A stretch of DNA of 64,000 nucleotides. Origin: Cepaea nemoralis (lineage: Eukaryota; Mollusca; Gastropoda; Stylommatophora; Helicidae). The stretch is taken from contig JACEFZ010025809.1 of assembly GCA_014155875.1 (NCBI GenBank), forward strand, positions 116,001-180,000, written 5' to 3'. Every line of letters begins with the position of its first letter. The first letter of the stretch is position 1. The position numbers were made by a program, and so were the translations under genes. Of the stretch, positions 33,299-45,580 are shown one piece after another. Below the pieces are notes generated by a model. That model did no database searches, was not told the DNA's origin, and was given only the letters and a program-made list of their open reading frames with translations.

Positions 33299-33482
33299 GA
33301 AGAGCTCCGAGTTGTTGCTTTTAAGAAGAAGATTGAGAATTTTGTGGATACAGAAGACAAAACCACAAGCCCAGGCATCGACCGCTGCAGGTCTTTCTAG
33401 AACATACAGTAAAGGCAAATGGAACTGATGGGGGAATATCAACGGAAGAAAGCCACTATCTCATTATGGCTTCATTAAATAA
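33299..33482. other. Short unique spacer
   Basis: Contains TTTTGTGGATACAGAAGACA, a word similar to LINE-I (CTTGGATACAGAAAAGAAC), so it may be a small LINE-I remnant. Confidence 0.3.
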
Positions 33483-33687
33483 GGTCAGCATGGCCGAATG
33501 GGTAAGAACGTTTGTTCTTAAACATCATGTGTACTAATGCCGCGGTAGCGAGTTCAGCATCCTACACCGGTCTGTTGGACTAAAATGTTGACTTTTCGTC
33601 CAATACTCGGGGACGTAAATTACAAGCACCTCTGAAGACGGAGTGTGTAGACCCGATAGCGAGGACACTGGTAATCCTCCAGCATCC
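33483..33687 (+). mobile_element. SINE-A, truncated at its 3' side
   Basis: Well-preserved head GGTCAGCATGGCCGAATGGG (A-box TGGCCGAATGG) and body up to GCGAGGACACTGGTAAT. It then stops where a LINE-III 3' end begins. Confidence 0.85.
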
Positions 33688-33778
33688 ATCATATGCCATG
33701 CCGGTAAGCGTTGGTGGTCATGATTCGCCATTTCACTCGATCACCAGAGTCGCGGATCAGCCCAGTGTTCTTGTCTCG
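33688..33778 (-). pseudogene. LINE-III 3' end, short
   Basis: Matches ATGCCATGCCGGTAAGCG, TTCGCCATTTCACTCGATCA and GAGTCGCGGATCAGCC of the LINE-III 3' end, truncated after about 90 bp. Confidence 0.75.
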
Positions 33779-35540
33779 TCACGGTGTTCCCCAGGGTGGA
33801 GTCTTGTCCCCCACACTTTTTCTAATCTTCATCAATGATCTTGTTGCTAATCTACTGGATGGAATTAAAGCGGCAATGTACGCTGATGACCTGGTTCTGT
33901 GGAGCACAAATGAACATGCATCAGTGGCCACCAGATCACTACAAAGAGCTGTAGATACATTTGTTGCATGGGCAAATAGATGGTGTGTCAGCATAAACAC
34001 TGACAAGTGCAGCACCACCCTATTTACCCTCTCTCCAAACAAAAGGCAGAGATCATCCAGATAAATGGAACACCCCTAAGAGAAGATAAAGAACCAACAT
34101 ACCTTGGTGTAACATTCGACGACAGGCTGACATGGGAAAAAAAACACATTATAAAAGCAGTAGCAAAAGCCAGAAGGAAAATAGCCATCCTGAGAAAGCT
34201 AAGTGTAACCACATGGGGAGCCAGTGAGAAAATACTTAGCAAAGTTTATCAACGGAGCATACGACCACACCTGGAATACGGGTCAACTTCGTGGTGTTCG
34301 ACATAAAAAACCACACTACAAGAGCTGGACAAAGTGCAAAATCAAGCTCTTAGAGTCATCACAGGAGGGATGAGATCAACCCCTATAGTAGCAATGGAGA
34401 AAATGGGGAGGACACAAGCACTGAGAGAACGCAGAGATACAAAAACACTAATACAAGCAGAAAAGTTCCTCAGCTTGCCAGGCCACCCTATGAAGAACAT
34501 ATTTAAAAGATTAGCTATGTGGCGGTTGAAAAGAAGTAGTTTTGTCCACCGGGCCAAACGACTCTGCAGAAAAACCACCGATCTTCCCACAGTTGGTATC
34601 CCCCTGACAACTATTCCAGAGCGAACCCCATGGAAAGATCAACATAGAATATCGCTACAAATCCAGAAAAAAGTGAGAGGAATATTTGACAAGGAAGAAC
34701 AGAACAGTGTACAGCGCAGAACAGCCACTCTCAGCTTCCTTGATGAAGAATACCCTCAGGACCTCTGGATCCGAGTCTACACAGATGGGTCAGAACAAAA
34801 TGCTGTTAAAAATGGAGGAGCAGGAGTGTACATAGAATACCCAAATAACACCGGAGTTCCAACAGGAAAGTACTGCCATAAATATGATGCTGAAATTAAG
34901 GCAATCAAGATAGCAACAGAGAAATTACAAAATATCAGCCATAGTACACAACCTGTGGTGATATTGACAGATGCAAAATTAGTAATAGAGGCGCTCCTGT
35001 CTGGGAAATTGCCAGTCCTAAGAACACTACTTTTTGAACTTAGCAGTCAGCATAAGGTCACCATACAGTGGATACCATCCCACTGTGGAGTATCCGGAAA
35101 CGACAGAGCTGATCGATTGTCTAAGGAAGGAGCAAAAGAAGAACAACCTGATGTGCCCATTACATACCACCAAAAGAAAAGAATGATCAAATCAGTCAGA
35201 AGGCCATCAAACCCTACTCAAGACGACTACCACGTTATGGACAGACCAGAACAGGTAATTATTCTTCTCCTCAGAACAGAACACAATAGATTACGCAACC
35301 ATATGTATAAACATTCAAGTTTGGTGACTCAGCCATGTGCACATGTGGTTTGGCGTCGCAGACAGCAGAACATATATTCCAGGACTGCCCAAACTACAAC
35401 ATATCCAGGTGAACAACAGTGGAAGATAAACTCTATGGACCGCTGAGTGAACTAAAAAAGACTGTTAGATTCATACAAGAATGTATATGTGTATGGACTA
35501 CTCTTGTGTTCAAAGCGAGCTAACAAAGTAACAAAAATAA
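33779..35540 (+). pseudogene. RNase-H-bearing LINE (LINE-V), 5'-truncated with three lesions
   Basis: Encodes the second half of a non-LTR retrotransposon polyprotein. It starts inside the reverse transcriptase: the HGVPQGGVLSP motif, then YADDLVLWS, which carries the catalytic Asp pair. The thumb/connection region (YLGVTFDDRLTW, SIRPHLEYG) leads to a ribonuclease H domain with all four acidic positions: Asp in YTDGSE, Glu in AEIKAI, Asp in LTDAK, Asp in GNDRADRLS. The RNase H places it near the I/Jockey-like groups. A Cys-rich end (CTCGLAS...HIFQDC) appears in another frame. Lesions: a frame change near 34035, a stop codon at 34304-34306, and a frame change near 35325. The 3' end carries the tail TGTATGGACTACTCTTG with TTCAAAGCGAGC, then an AAATA-rich tail. 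Confidence 0.9.
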
Positions 35541-35555
35541 TAAATAAATAAATAA

Positions 35556-35559
35556 ATAA

Positions 35560-35636
<77 letters not shown>
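35556..35636. repeat. (CA)n microsatellite following the LINE-V tail
   Basis: AAATAAATAAATA followed by about 40 CA units with one interruption. It grows directly out of the retrotransposon's A-rich tail. Confidence 0.95.
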
Positions 35637-35637
<1 letters not shown>

Positions 35638-35639
35638 GA

Positions 35640-36450
<811 letters not shown>

Positions 36451-36576
36451 GAATTGTGAAAAACAAAATAAAACTTTTTAAAAAAAACGGAAAGAAAGAT
36501 CTATAAAACTTAACTTGTGATATATAGTTCTTTTTTTTTTTTAATTGGCTTGTTTGCTTTGGTTTGTTTTTGTTCG

Positions 36577-36812
36577 ATGTCCTTTACAGGACATAGTTGT
36601 CAACATCAGCATCTTTCAGCTGATTGTTCATTTCTTGGCAAGATTACGCTCAGTAGTTTGCCATTGCTTTCTGAGCGGCCGGCTCACATACCCCGTAAGT
36701 TACCGACGCAAAGAGAACCGCTACCGATTCTCGCAAATGTCACGTTACTCACGAGAGTATACTAGATTACGAAGAAAGTCGCGTAACTCCTAGACCGGGG
36801 AGACCGGCTTAT
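36577..36812 (-). mobile_element. SINE-B copy, near full length
   Basis: Printed strand: ATGTCCTTTACAGGACATAG, AACATCAGCATCTTTCAGCT, TAGTTTGCCATTGCTTTCTG and the head complement CTCCTAGACCGGGGAGACCG. Confidence 0.85.
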
Positions 36813-36897
36813 TTTGCTTTGCCCGGTACAATTCCAAGATACGGATATTTCATTAATCCAAACTTTTTTTGTTTGTTTGTTAAATCAAAACTTTAAA

Positions 36898-37160
36898 GAG
36901 AACGTATACAAATAAAGAACATTGAAATATTTTGGGCATTTGAAAGTCATGAAAGTTTGGATTGAACAATAATGGAGGTATATGCCCGGGAAGAAATGAA
37001 GAAGAAGGCCAAAGAGAAGATAGGTACAGAATGTGGCGGATGATCTCCAGATCGCGGGACATCTTGCTTACGACCGAGATGTTTTCAGGAAGGTTGTTAT
37101 GGGAGCTACGTTCTGGAAAGGACATGCTACTGAATGAATGAATGAATGAATGAATGAATA
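36898..37160 (+). pseudogene. LINE-I 3' end, copy 3, with (TGAA)n tail
   Basis: Has AATATTTTGGGCATTTGAAA, ATGCCCGGGAAGAAATGAAG and GTGGCGGATGATCTCCAGAT, and ends in seven GAAT units at 37131-37159. Shorter 5' truncation than 27474. Confidence 0.8.
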
Positions 37161-37289
37161 TTAATAAGGTTTTATGCTAGTCAGTTTGTTTGATTGTTTG
37201 ATGATGCATTGCTTGAATGTCTCTTCTAGGGTTCAACGGGGTAGAGTTAATGGTAGAGTGGAGAGGATAGAAAGAATTACAACTGGTTT

Positions 37290-38030
37290 AAGATAGAAAC
37301 AGTAAAAAATACCTACTGGTATGAGATAGAAGTCGGAATAAAAAAAAATATTTCAGACAGAAGAAGTCAAAGTAACAACTGGTTTGAGATATCAGTCAAA
37401 ATATTAAATACATGAGATAGAAGAAGTCAAAATAGCTGACTTGAGATAGGAGTCAACATAACCCCTGGTTTGACATTTTTAAAAAGTTAATTGCATAGCC
37501 TTTACAGAACGTAGCAGTCAACCACAGCATGTTTGTTTGTTTTTTGTGATTTCTTGGCAAGTTTTCATTCAATAGTTTACCATTGCTTTCTGAACTATCG
37601 TCAGTCATACTATTTATTAAAAAAATAAAAACCAGATAGAAGGAGTCAAAATAACCTCTGGTTGGACATAATATAATCTTTCCTTTAAATAATTTGAGAT
37701 AAAAGAAGTCAAAGTAATAAATATTTACAAAAGAAGTCAAAGCAATAAATATTTGAGATAGAAGAAGTCAAAGTAATAAATCTTTGAGATAAAAGAAGTC
37801 AAAATAATAAATATTTGAGATAAAAGAAGTCAAAATAATAAACAAGTGAGATAGAAGAAGTCAAAGTAATACATATTTGATATAGAAGAAGTTAAAGTTA
37901 TAACTATTTGAGATAAAAGATGTCAAAGTAATACATATTTGATATAGAAGATGTTAAATTTATAAATATCTGAGATAGAAGAAGTCAAAGTAATACATAT
38001 TTGATATAGAAGATGTTAAACTATCTGGTG
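37290..38030. repeat. 31-bp minisatellite, GATAGAAGAAGTCAAAGTAA units
   Basis: The clearest part (37690-38020) repeats GAAGTCAAAGTAATAAATAT plus TTGAGATAAAA (31 bp). The left part is diverged and is split by a SINE-B fragment. Confidence 0.85.
37490..37612 (-). mobile_element. SINE-B fragment
   Basis: Printed strand: TTGCATAGCCTTTACAGAAC, CAGTCAACCACAGCATG, TAGTTTACCATTGCTTTCTG. Truncated at the head. Confidence 0.7.
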
Positions 38031-38044
38031 CAGGATAGGAATCA

Positions 38045-38432
38045 AAATATGTATGTTGTCATTTTGTGTTCATACGACAGACTTTGTTATCATATTCTGT
38101 TCATGCAACACACGTATATTATCATATGTTCATACAAACGACGTATGTTATCTTTATGTTCATGCGACAGGCGTATGTTATCGTGCTGTGTTCATGCAAC
38201 AGACTTATTTTATCATGTTATGTTCATTGATGTTATGTTCATATACCAGACTATGTTATCATGTTATATTAATGCAACATACCGTGTTATCAAATTATGT
38301 TGATGCAACATACTATGTTATCAAATTATGGTAATGAAACATACTGTGTTATCAAATTATGTTAATGCAACAGACTATGTTATCATATTATGTTCATGCA
38401 ACAGACTATGTTATCATATTATGTTCATGCAA
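38045..38432. repeat. 31-bp minisatellite, TATGTTATCATGTTATGTTC units
   Basis: Repeats ATGTTATCATATTATGTTCA plus TGCAACAGACT (31 bp), the same period as its neighbour but a different sequence. Confidence 0.85.
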
Positions 38433-38844
38433 CACATACCGATAGTCTTCTCAACCACTCTGCTCATCTACCCCAGAATTTTCTCCCTGTGTTGACTTTC
38501 TATTTCGTTCAACTTACCTGTCTTCCTCTAATTTACAGTTATTTTCCATGCTTTCTATCAGTGCCACACACTACCAGTAACTGTGTTTCTGATGTTATCT
38601 GCAAGGGTTCCATAAAGACTAATGTTCCTGTGCAGTAAATAGAGGAATCTTCCGACGACTCTCGCCTCTCATCGACCACACTACACAGCCGACTAACACC
38701 TGGTGTTGCTGCGCTCAACGGACAAATGTTCTCAAATTGATAACTGATGCCTGCTGTTTTTTTGTCAAAGGATTAGATTAACATTCTTACTTTTCATCTC
38801 ATTCCTTCCCCTTCTCTTCTTGTTCTTCTTTCCCTTCACCTTTA
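38433..38844. other. No gene recognised
   Basis: Pyrimidine-rich unique sequence. The short open frame at its left end is an extension of the minisatellite frame. Confidence 0.35.
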
Positions 38845-38845
38845 T

Positions 38846-39053
38846 TTTCTTCTTCTTCTTCTTCTTCTTCTTCGTCTTCTTCTTCTTCTTCTTCTTCTTC
38901 TTCTTCTTCTTCTTCTTCTTCTTCTTCTTCTTCTTCTTCTCTTCTTCTTCTTCTTCTTCTTCTTCTTCTTTATTTCTTCTTCTTCTTCTTCTTCTTCTTC
39001 TTCTTCTTCTTCTTCTTCTTCTTCTTCTTCTTCTTCTTCTTCTTCTTCTTCTT
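38846..39053. repeat. (TTC)n microsatellite, about 200 bp
   Basis: TTC units with a few one-base interruptions. Confidence 0.97.
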
Positions 39054-39454
39054 CACCTGTAATTTCTTCGTCTTCTATTTTCATTTTTCTTCTTTTTCGT
39101 TTTATTATCTCTCCCTCCTCCCTCTCCCTCTCGCTTACACCCCCTTTTTACAAGTAATAACGATAGAGCTGCTTCTGCTTCTCCTCCTCCTCACCCCCAC
39201 CCCCTTCCCTGAAATAGAACTTCTCATTTGTGTAGAAGAACGATATATCGCCATACTAGGGTCATCAAGTTTTGTTTCGTGGTAGCTTCCACAATTTCAA
39301 TGTTCAGTGAATGGAAGTGTACATTATAATACTTGCTCTTTTGATTGAACGCCATATTTGATCCAATCCTACTGTTTGTTTGGCAGTTAATCAGATAAGA
39401 CACATATATTAGTTAGATGCATGTCTTATACAGAACGTAGCAATTAACCCCATC
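39054..39454. other. Unique sequence with a short SINE-B end
   Basis: 39418-39455 (minus) resembles the SINE-B tail (GTCTTATACAGAACGTAGCA). The rest is unassigned. Confidence 0.4.
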
Positions 39455-39935
39455 ATTTATCATCTGCCGAGGTAGCAGGTTCAATCCCTACACCAGTCAG
39501 TTGGACTAAGATGTTGACTTATCGTCCTTGACTTGGTGGCGTAAATTTCAAGTACTTCAGACGCCGGAGTCGGTTCACCTTGTGGCGAGGGATACTGGTA
39601 TAAGGGAAAGCTAATCCACGCGCGTTCTCTCCGCGTCGGTAACTTACGGGGTGTGTGAGCCGGTCGCTCAGAAAGCAATGGCAAACTACTGAGCATAATC
39701 TTGCCAAGAAATCAACAATCAACTGAAAGATGCTGATGTTGACATATGTTGAAAGATGTTGACGTTTACATCCTGTAAAGGAAATGCGAAAAAAAAAAAA
39801 AAATAACAAGACAGAACAAATTTAAAAAAAAAAAAAAAATCCACCCGCAAACATAAGTCTAATGCACTAGAAGTGGCACGTGTATAGACTAGGTTTGAGT
39901 TCAAAGCGAGCCAGCGAAAAAAAATAAACAGAAAG
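39455..39935 (+). mobile_element. SINE-A copy split by a SINE-B insertion
   Basis: The left part runs from GCCGAGGTAGCAGGTTCAAT to GGGAAAGCTAATCCACGCGC (39623). The right part resumes at AATCCACCCGC (39838) and ends with TTTGAGTTCAAAGCGAGCC and an A-run. Together the two parts make one SINE-A. Confidence 0.9.
39624..39837 (+). mobile_element. SINE-B nested in SINE-A
   Basis: Flanked by 11-bp duplications AATCCACGCGC (39613-39623) and AATCCACCCGC (39838-39848), one mismatch. Contains GGTCGCTCAGAAAGCAATGG, ACTACTGAGCATAATCTTGC and an A-rich tail with an AACAAGACAGAACAAA interruption. The 5' end is truncated. Confidence 0.9.
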
Positions 39936-39954
39936 AAAAAAAATCATCTTCCCC

Positions 39955-40107
39955 GGGAAGGTTAACCCGGTCAACAAATGCCCGCAGAAGTCGGATGTGT
40001 CGGCCTAACGGCGCAAGAACGCAGGTCTGCTGTAAACAGGCACAACGCAATCACGTCCGGAAAAAAAACTACGGATGAACGCAGAAGAAGAAGAAGAAGA
40101 AGAAGAA
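39955..40107 (+). repeat. Family H copy with (GAA)n tail
   Basis: AACCCGGTCAACAAATGCCC, GCAGAAGTCGGATGTGTCGG and GAACGCAGAAGAAGAAG match 48935-49075. The GAA tail continues to 40107. Probably the 3' end of an unidentified retroposon. Confidence 0.75.
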
Positions 40108-40109
40108 AT

Positions 40110-40985
40110 CATCTTCCACGTTTGATGTCTACCGACATCAGTTGATGCTTCGCGCCCCATGAGTGGCACTGGATAATGTCAATCCGAGTGATTGTACAAT
40201 GTTTTTCATGTCTTCAACCCATGTTTTTTTCTGGGATGTCCTCTTTCTCATATCAGATCTTCGATCATGTAGCGCCAGTACTGGTAGTTGATGGTGTTGC
40301 ATTCTAATGAGATGGCCGAACCATTTTATCTTCTGCTTTCACAATATGTGGCACAAGGTGTTGAGCCCACTGTCTGTCTGATAACATCATTTCTTACTCG
40401 ATCTCGGATAGTTAAGTTGGCAGCTCTCTTCAAGCATCTCACCTCACAGGTCTTGATGTTGCGTAAATGTGATTTGAATAAAGTCCAAGTTTGACATTGG
40501 TAGCATGGGGTTGGTGTGAATATGCTATTCATTATCTGTCGTTTAGCAGACATAGGTGTGTTTTTATGTTTCAGTATGAATGATAGTTGATATATAAACA
40601 CACTTGCTTTTTGACATCTGATTTCCATTTCTCTGTCTATTCTACCCTAATCTGTGATAATTCCTAGATATTTAAATTCTTTTACTTATTTCAGAGGTGT
40701 GCTACTCATCAACATATTTAGTGGACCAGAAAACCTACTAACCTGTATTACTTCAGTTTCGGTTTTATTCATATTCATGCCGTATCTACTGCATGTTGAG
40801 CTCAGCTTATTAATATTATTTTACTTTCTGCCCTTGTCGCTATAAAACATGCACCAATTGTCTGCATACAAAAGCTGATTTATTGCGGGTGGATCTGTTG
40901 TTTATTTTCCCGTCTAAAATAAAGTATGGTGTGCCTTGCCAGTGAGAAGACCTGATCATTTGGGGCCACATCGATTGATGGTTGT
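40110..40985 (-). pseudogene. LINE-VI reverse-transcriptase 3' half
   Basis: Minus-strand translation across broken frames gives YQCQTWTLFKSHLRNIKTCE, then CLKRAANLTIRDRVRND and VRQ-like segments, typical of the post-catalytic region of a non-LTR retrotransposon. Further upstream a degenerate FVCRQLVHVL-like word sits where the YADD box is expected. The 3' end of the element abuts the family H GAA tail. Non-functional. Confidence 0.65.
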
Positions 40986-40989
40986 CAGT

Positions 40990-41240
40990 CGCGGCGATCG
41001 GGCAAATCTTGAGCTACAGCCTACGATTTGTGACGTTGTAATATTCTGTTGTGATAATTTGGTCGCGTCCAGAGTGTGCAGCGTGGACTGAATCTGTTAA
41101 AGATCCGAACGATAATTTACACCTGCCAGCAACTTGGGCGGAAAATATAGCTTATAGTAAAAATAAATTATGATGAACTGTTATGGAGAAACGTTTTGCA
41201 CAGGACAAACCACTATGTGACGGGTAACGACTGAAATCAA
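40990..41240. other. Unique spacer
   Basis: No recognised feature. Confidence 0.35.
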
Positions 41241-41244
41241 ACAA

Positions 41245-41505
41245 GCGGAAGCATCCGGTCTGCTGATGCCGAGGTTGCGGGTTCAAACCCTACACCAGTT
41301 TTTGGACTAAACCGTTGACTTCTCGTCCTTGACTCGGGGACATAAATTACAAGTACCTCTGAAGTATGTGTAGGTTCGCCTGATGGCGAGGGACACTGGT
41401 AAAACGGAAAGCTAATCCACATGCAAATATCAGTCCGGTGATCTAGAAGTTGTAGCACATGTATGAACGACGCTTGAGTTCAAAGTGAGGGATTATTTTA
41501 AAAAA
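41245..41505 (+). mobile_element. SINE-A copy
   Basis: Head TGCTGATGCCGAGGTTGCGG with B-box GGGTTCAAACCC, body TCGTCCTTGACTCGGGGACA and GGCGAGGGACACTGGTAA, tail GCTTGAGTTCAAAGTGAG. Confidence 0.85.
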
Positions 41506-41529
41506 TACCGATTGATCTCCTCTTTGTTC

Positions 41530-41605
41530 TTTGCTAGGTCATGCGGTGGCATAGTGGTTAGCGGGCTTGCCTATCAAGAAGGGGTCTGGGATCAATCCTT
41601 AGTAG
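41530..41605 (+). mobile_element. tRNA-like SINE head, unassigned
   Basis: A-box-like GGTGGCATAGTGGTTAGCGG and B-box-like GGGATCAATCC at tRNA-like spacing. No aminoacyl-stem pairing is apparent, so it is more likely a SINE head than a tRNA gene. Confidence 0.45.
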
Positions 41606-42215
41606 GAGGCAATATAATCGTATTCAAAATGTAATTCCGGTACTACTTACATGTGGCGGAGAAACAATGACACGCGCACTCAAACTATAGTATCACCCGC
41701 ACGCTCTAGATCTCTAGTCCTCGACCGAGCCTCGTAAATATGGCTACAAGACTCGCTGAGCATGATGAGTACGAGTGAAGACTATGCATGTTTCATGCTT
41801 CAATTAAAAAATCAAAGACATGGAGCATCGTTTAATATTTTCCACACGACATGCTGGTGAGTTGGGAAATGAGCAGGGTGGTGTGCTGATGCACGATAAG
41901 GTAGACGTGGTCGGGACCTTATTGGGGTCAAGTGAATAGTGTGAGGGAAATGGATACACCAACAGAGCCTGGAACGAATAGTGCGATAGAGAGTAACCAG
42001 ATGATCTGGCTGGCTGGCTGACTCTCTGTTGTCTGAGAAAAGGTCGCATAGACACATAATAAGACTTTGAATAACGAAGACAGGAATAATAGATTGCACG
42101 ATTTCTTGTCTGGCATGTTTTGCTATATCTCGTCAGGCACATTTTGCAGAAATCACACAACCGTTCCAATGGCTTTATTACAGAAGCATGAAAGAAACAT
42201 TACCAGGTGTGGTAG
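41606..42215. other. No gene recognised
   Basis: Unique sequence. Overlapping minus-strand open frames of 62-121 codons show no known domain. Confidence 0.35.
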
Positions 42216-42218
42216 AAT

Positions 42219-43495
42219 TTTAAAAAAGCATTCATTTTGAATGAATTATGCACCATAGTTTCGTCAGAAGAAGTCGCCTTAGGTATTCAGGCAAGCATCC
42301 CATTCCTTAGGTAGGCGGCGAATGCCGTCCGCAAAACAAAAAGATTATGTTGCTCACTGGTCCTAGTGTTTACCGCGTTCAGTACGTCTTCATCTGTGTG
42401 AAATCGTTGCCCCTTGAGAGCTTTTTTTAAGAGGTCCGAACAAATGAAAATCACATGGTGACAAATCAGGACTATAGGCTGGATGTTGCAGAATTTCCCA
42501 TTTTTTCCTTGCTAATGCTTCCTGCACAATCTTTGCAACATGCGGACGAGCATTATCGTGCAACAAAATCATACAGCAAGAAATCATCCCGGGTCGTTTA
42601 TTCTTGATGGCTTTTTGCAGCTTGTCTAGTGTTTGCAAGTAGTGGGTATTGTTGATGTTGACATCAGGTTCTTTAAAGTTGGCCAACAATAGCCCTACAT
42701 GGTAAAAAAATGCACTCAACATAACCTTACCAGCGGAAACCTGTAACTTGAATGTTTTGGCTTCTGGTGATCCAGCATGCTTCCATTGCATGCTCTCTCT
42801 CTTTTGCTGCTCGGCTCAAAGTGGTGACACCATGATTCATCGTCTGCCACTATGCGAAAGAGAAATGCATCACCCTCCAATCTGTAACGCAGCAAGTGGT
42901 TAAAACACCATCCCATGTGTTCCTCTTTTTGGTGGTCGGTCAACATCCATGGTACCCAGTATGAACACACCTTCCGATATTGCAGTTTCTTAGAACGGCC
43001 TTTTGAATTGTCCCAACTTACACATCAGATTCTTTCGCTAGAGAACGTCTGCTTCAACAACGGTTCATCTGTACTGCTGCATCAATTTTGGCGATGGTTT
43101 TTTCTGTTGCAAAAATATGCGCTTGACCCGGCCGTCGAAGTTCTGTCGTGAACTGACGTCCTTTCAGAAACATTCGTGCCCAGTCTGTCACTGTTGTTTT
43201 CGACACACATTCGTTACCATACGCTGCCTGCATTCTTCGATGAATGTCCACTAGTCGACATCCTTCAAATGAAAGAAACTGAATAACCGCTCTTTGAGCT
43301 TCTTTGGACGGATTTTGGATCAACCCGGCCATTTTCTCAACGGTCAGAAACAGAACCTATGCATCATGGGACTATAAGCACGTGCTCTTTTATTCATTGG
43401 TCAGTACTTATCACATGACAATGACATGATCATGTTCAACGTACGCAATTACGCGCAGTGCGGCACGAACGGATTTCAAATGAACGCCTCTTATA
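42219..43495 (-). pseudogene. Mariner-family transposon with inactivated transposase
   Basis: A Tc1/mariner-superfamily transposase read on the minus strand in three frames. The N-terminal helix-turn-helix part runs from the ATG at 43332 (MAGLIQNPSKEAQ). The catalytic region has ADDESW (first Asp), LHDNARPHVA (second Asp) and YSPDLSPCDFHLF (third Asp). Second and third Asp are separated by 34 residues, the D34D signature of mariner proper. At least two frameshifts and a stop after about residue 92 make it inactive. The possible terminal inverted repeats share only the core GC(A/G)TTCATTT near 42225 and 43480, and TA dinucleotides lie nearby, so the ends are tentative. Confidence 0.9.
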
Positions 43496-43499
43496 TATC

Positions 43500-43785
43500 C
43501 ACACAATAATTGGAATTGTCTACCACGGTAATTTTTACCTGTCTATCATGTCTTTCTGTTTGCACAAAATTGGCTTCTGTAAATTAATGGCGATTGCTTC
43601 TGCTAGCTTTAACATGCGACTATTTTGTGTATTAATCAGACTGTATGTATCTGGTACCATTAGTTTTGGGACTGTTCGCTGGTTGTTAAAAATAGGGACG
43701 AAGCGCATATGGGAATTCCCGAATGTTGTGATGTCAGTTCTTAACTCAACTGAAGTTTAGACTCAATTCAACTAAAGTTTATAAA
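43500..43785. other. No gene recognised
   Basis: A/T-rich unique sequence with an open frame on the plus strand that has no recognised domain. Confidence 0.35.
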
Positions 43786-44529
<744 letters not shown>

Positions 44530-44530
<1 letters not shown>

Positions 44531-44892
44531 TAGGTAAGAATCCGCTCTGTCTTCACAATGTTGACGTGAAGATTTTCTTCCTGCAGCTGCTTCTGTATTT
44601 GTTGATCAGTAAGCTCCATTTTTAACCGCTTGACCACCCATCTGACTGTGTTTGAATCAGTGTTTCTGATTCTGGTGTCTTGGTCCTCCTTCCTCTCACA
44701 AGTTTTTGTGTTTGTCTGTGGGTAGTCGTCGCTCTTCTTATTGGTAGTTTCATTGACTGTAGGTTCAGATACTTTATTACAGCTTGCATGCAGACTCTCC
44801 AAAGGCAGGTTCGTCTTCTTGATAGTCTGGTCGGTTTTCTCACTATGCATCTTGGAAGCTGCTTGTTTCTTTGTGCTATTACGACGTGCCAT
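44530..44892 (-). CDS. Hypothetical protein, probably part of a mobile element
   Basis: Open for about 120 codons from the ATG at 44892, beginning MARRNSTKKQAASKMHSEKT. It is Lys/Thr/Asn-rich and ends with [16 protein letters not shown] before entering the CTGT array. The same ending occurs at 43790-44026 (ELNDMLPTKDWAKPGR), so this coding end was duplicated together with the CCCGGCTTCGCC motif. No domain recognised. A retroelement ORF1-like or structural segment is possible, but so is a chance frame. Confidence 0.35.
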
Positions 44893-44992
44893 TTTCCCCC
44901 CGTATCAGACTGCTTGAAATGTGTAAGGCGTCTTGGCTTGATAGCGCTGAGAAGTGCTGTCAAGCGAATCGTGTCGATATGATGGCGGAAAA

Positions 44993-45390
44993 CACTAAAG
45001 ATGCGATGATATTGTTCAACATCTTTTAGATAACTTCTTAAGTATAGAAAGATGAGTTACAATGTTATGCATTATGCATTATTTTTATGTAAACTTTGAA
45101 AATGTCTAAAAGATTGTATCATTATTTATTATAACTCATATGCCGGTACATAACTATAGACAAAGAGTTTATAAATCATTGAAAACGATACAACAATATG
45201 ACTATAAGTTATACAACAATGTTATTAAAAGTTATGCCCCTTGAAATAACTTTTTCTAGAGTTAAGTCCCTTAGCTAATGTGTAGTCACGTCATTTTCTT
45301 CCCTTTCCCTAGCGTTTTGGTTCGGGGATTCTTTCATCATCATCATCATATATTTACGTACGTATTTTGGGAATGGGAGGAGGGAGGAGG
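44993..45390. other. A/T-rich unique sequence
   Basis: Nothing recognised apart from ATCATC repeats near 45337. Confidence 0.35.
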
Positions 45391-45439
45391 AGGAAGAAGG
45401 AAAAAAAAACTATGACAGTTGACAGCTCTGGAATGAAAG

Positions 45440-45540
45440 TAAGGCGTGTAGAAAATTTCATCTCAATCGGATGGGCCGTTAGCGAAAAAATAAAGGACAT
45501 ACATATTTACATATTTACATATTTACATACATACACTTTG
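45440..45540 (+). mobile_element. Possible 3' end of the mini-me-like element
   Basis: GTGTAGAAAATTTCATCTCA, ATCGGATGGGCCGTTAG and then tandem CATATTTACATATTTACATA. In many invertebrates the pair of a TTCGCC-type motif and an AAATTTCAT..ATCGG..GCCGTT motif with a TACA-rich tail belongs to one element. If so it spans roughly 43786-45540. The tail ends only about 40 bp before the LIM1 exon. Confidence 0.45.
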
Positions 45541-45580
45541 ATTTATAGATATAGATTATTCTGTCTGGGTTTCTTCACAG

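Noticed and set aside
34334..35446. Intact host ribonuclease H gene
   Set aside because: The upstream reverse transcriptase in adjacent frames and the retroposon tail show it is part of a broken LINE.
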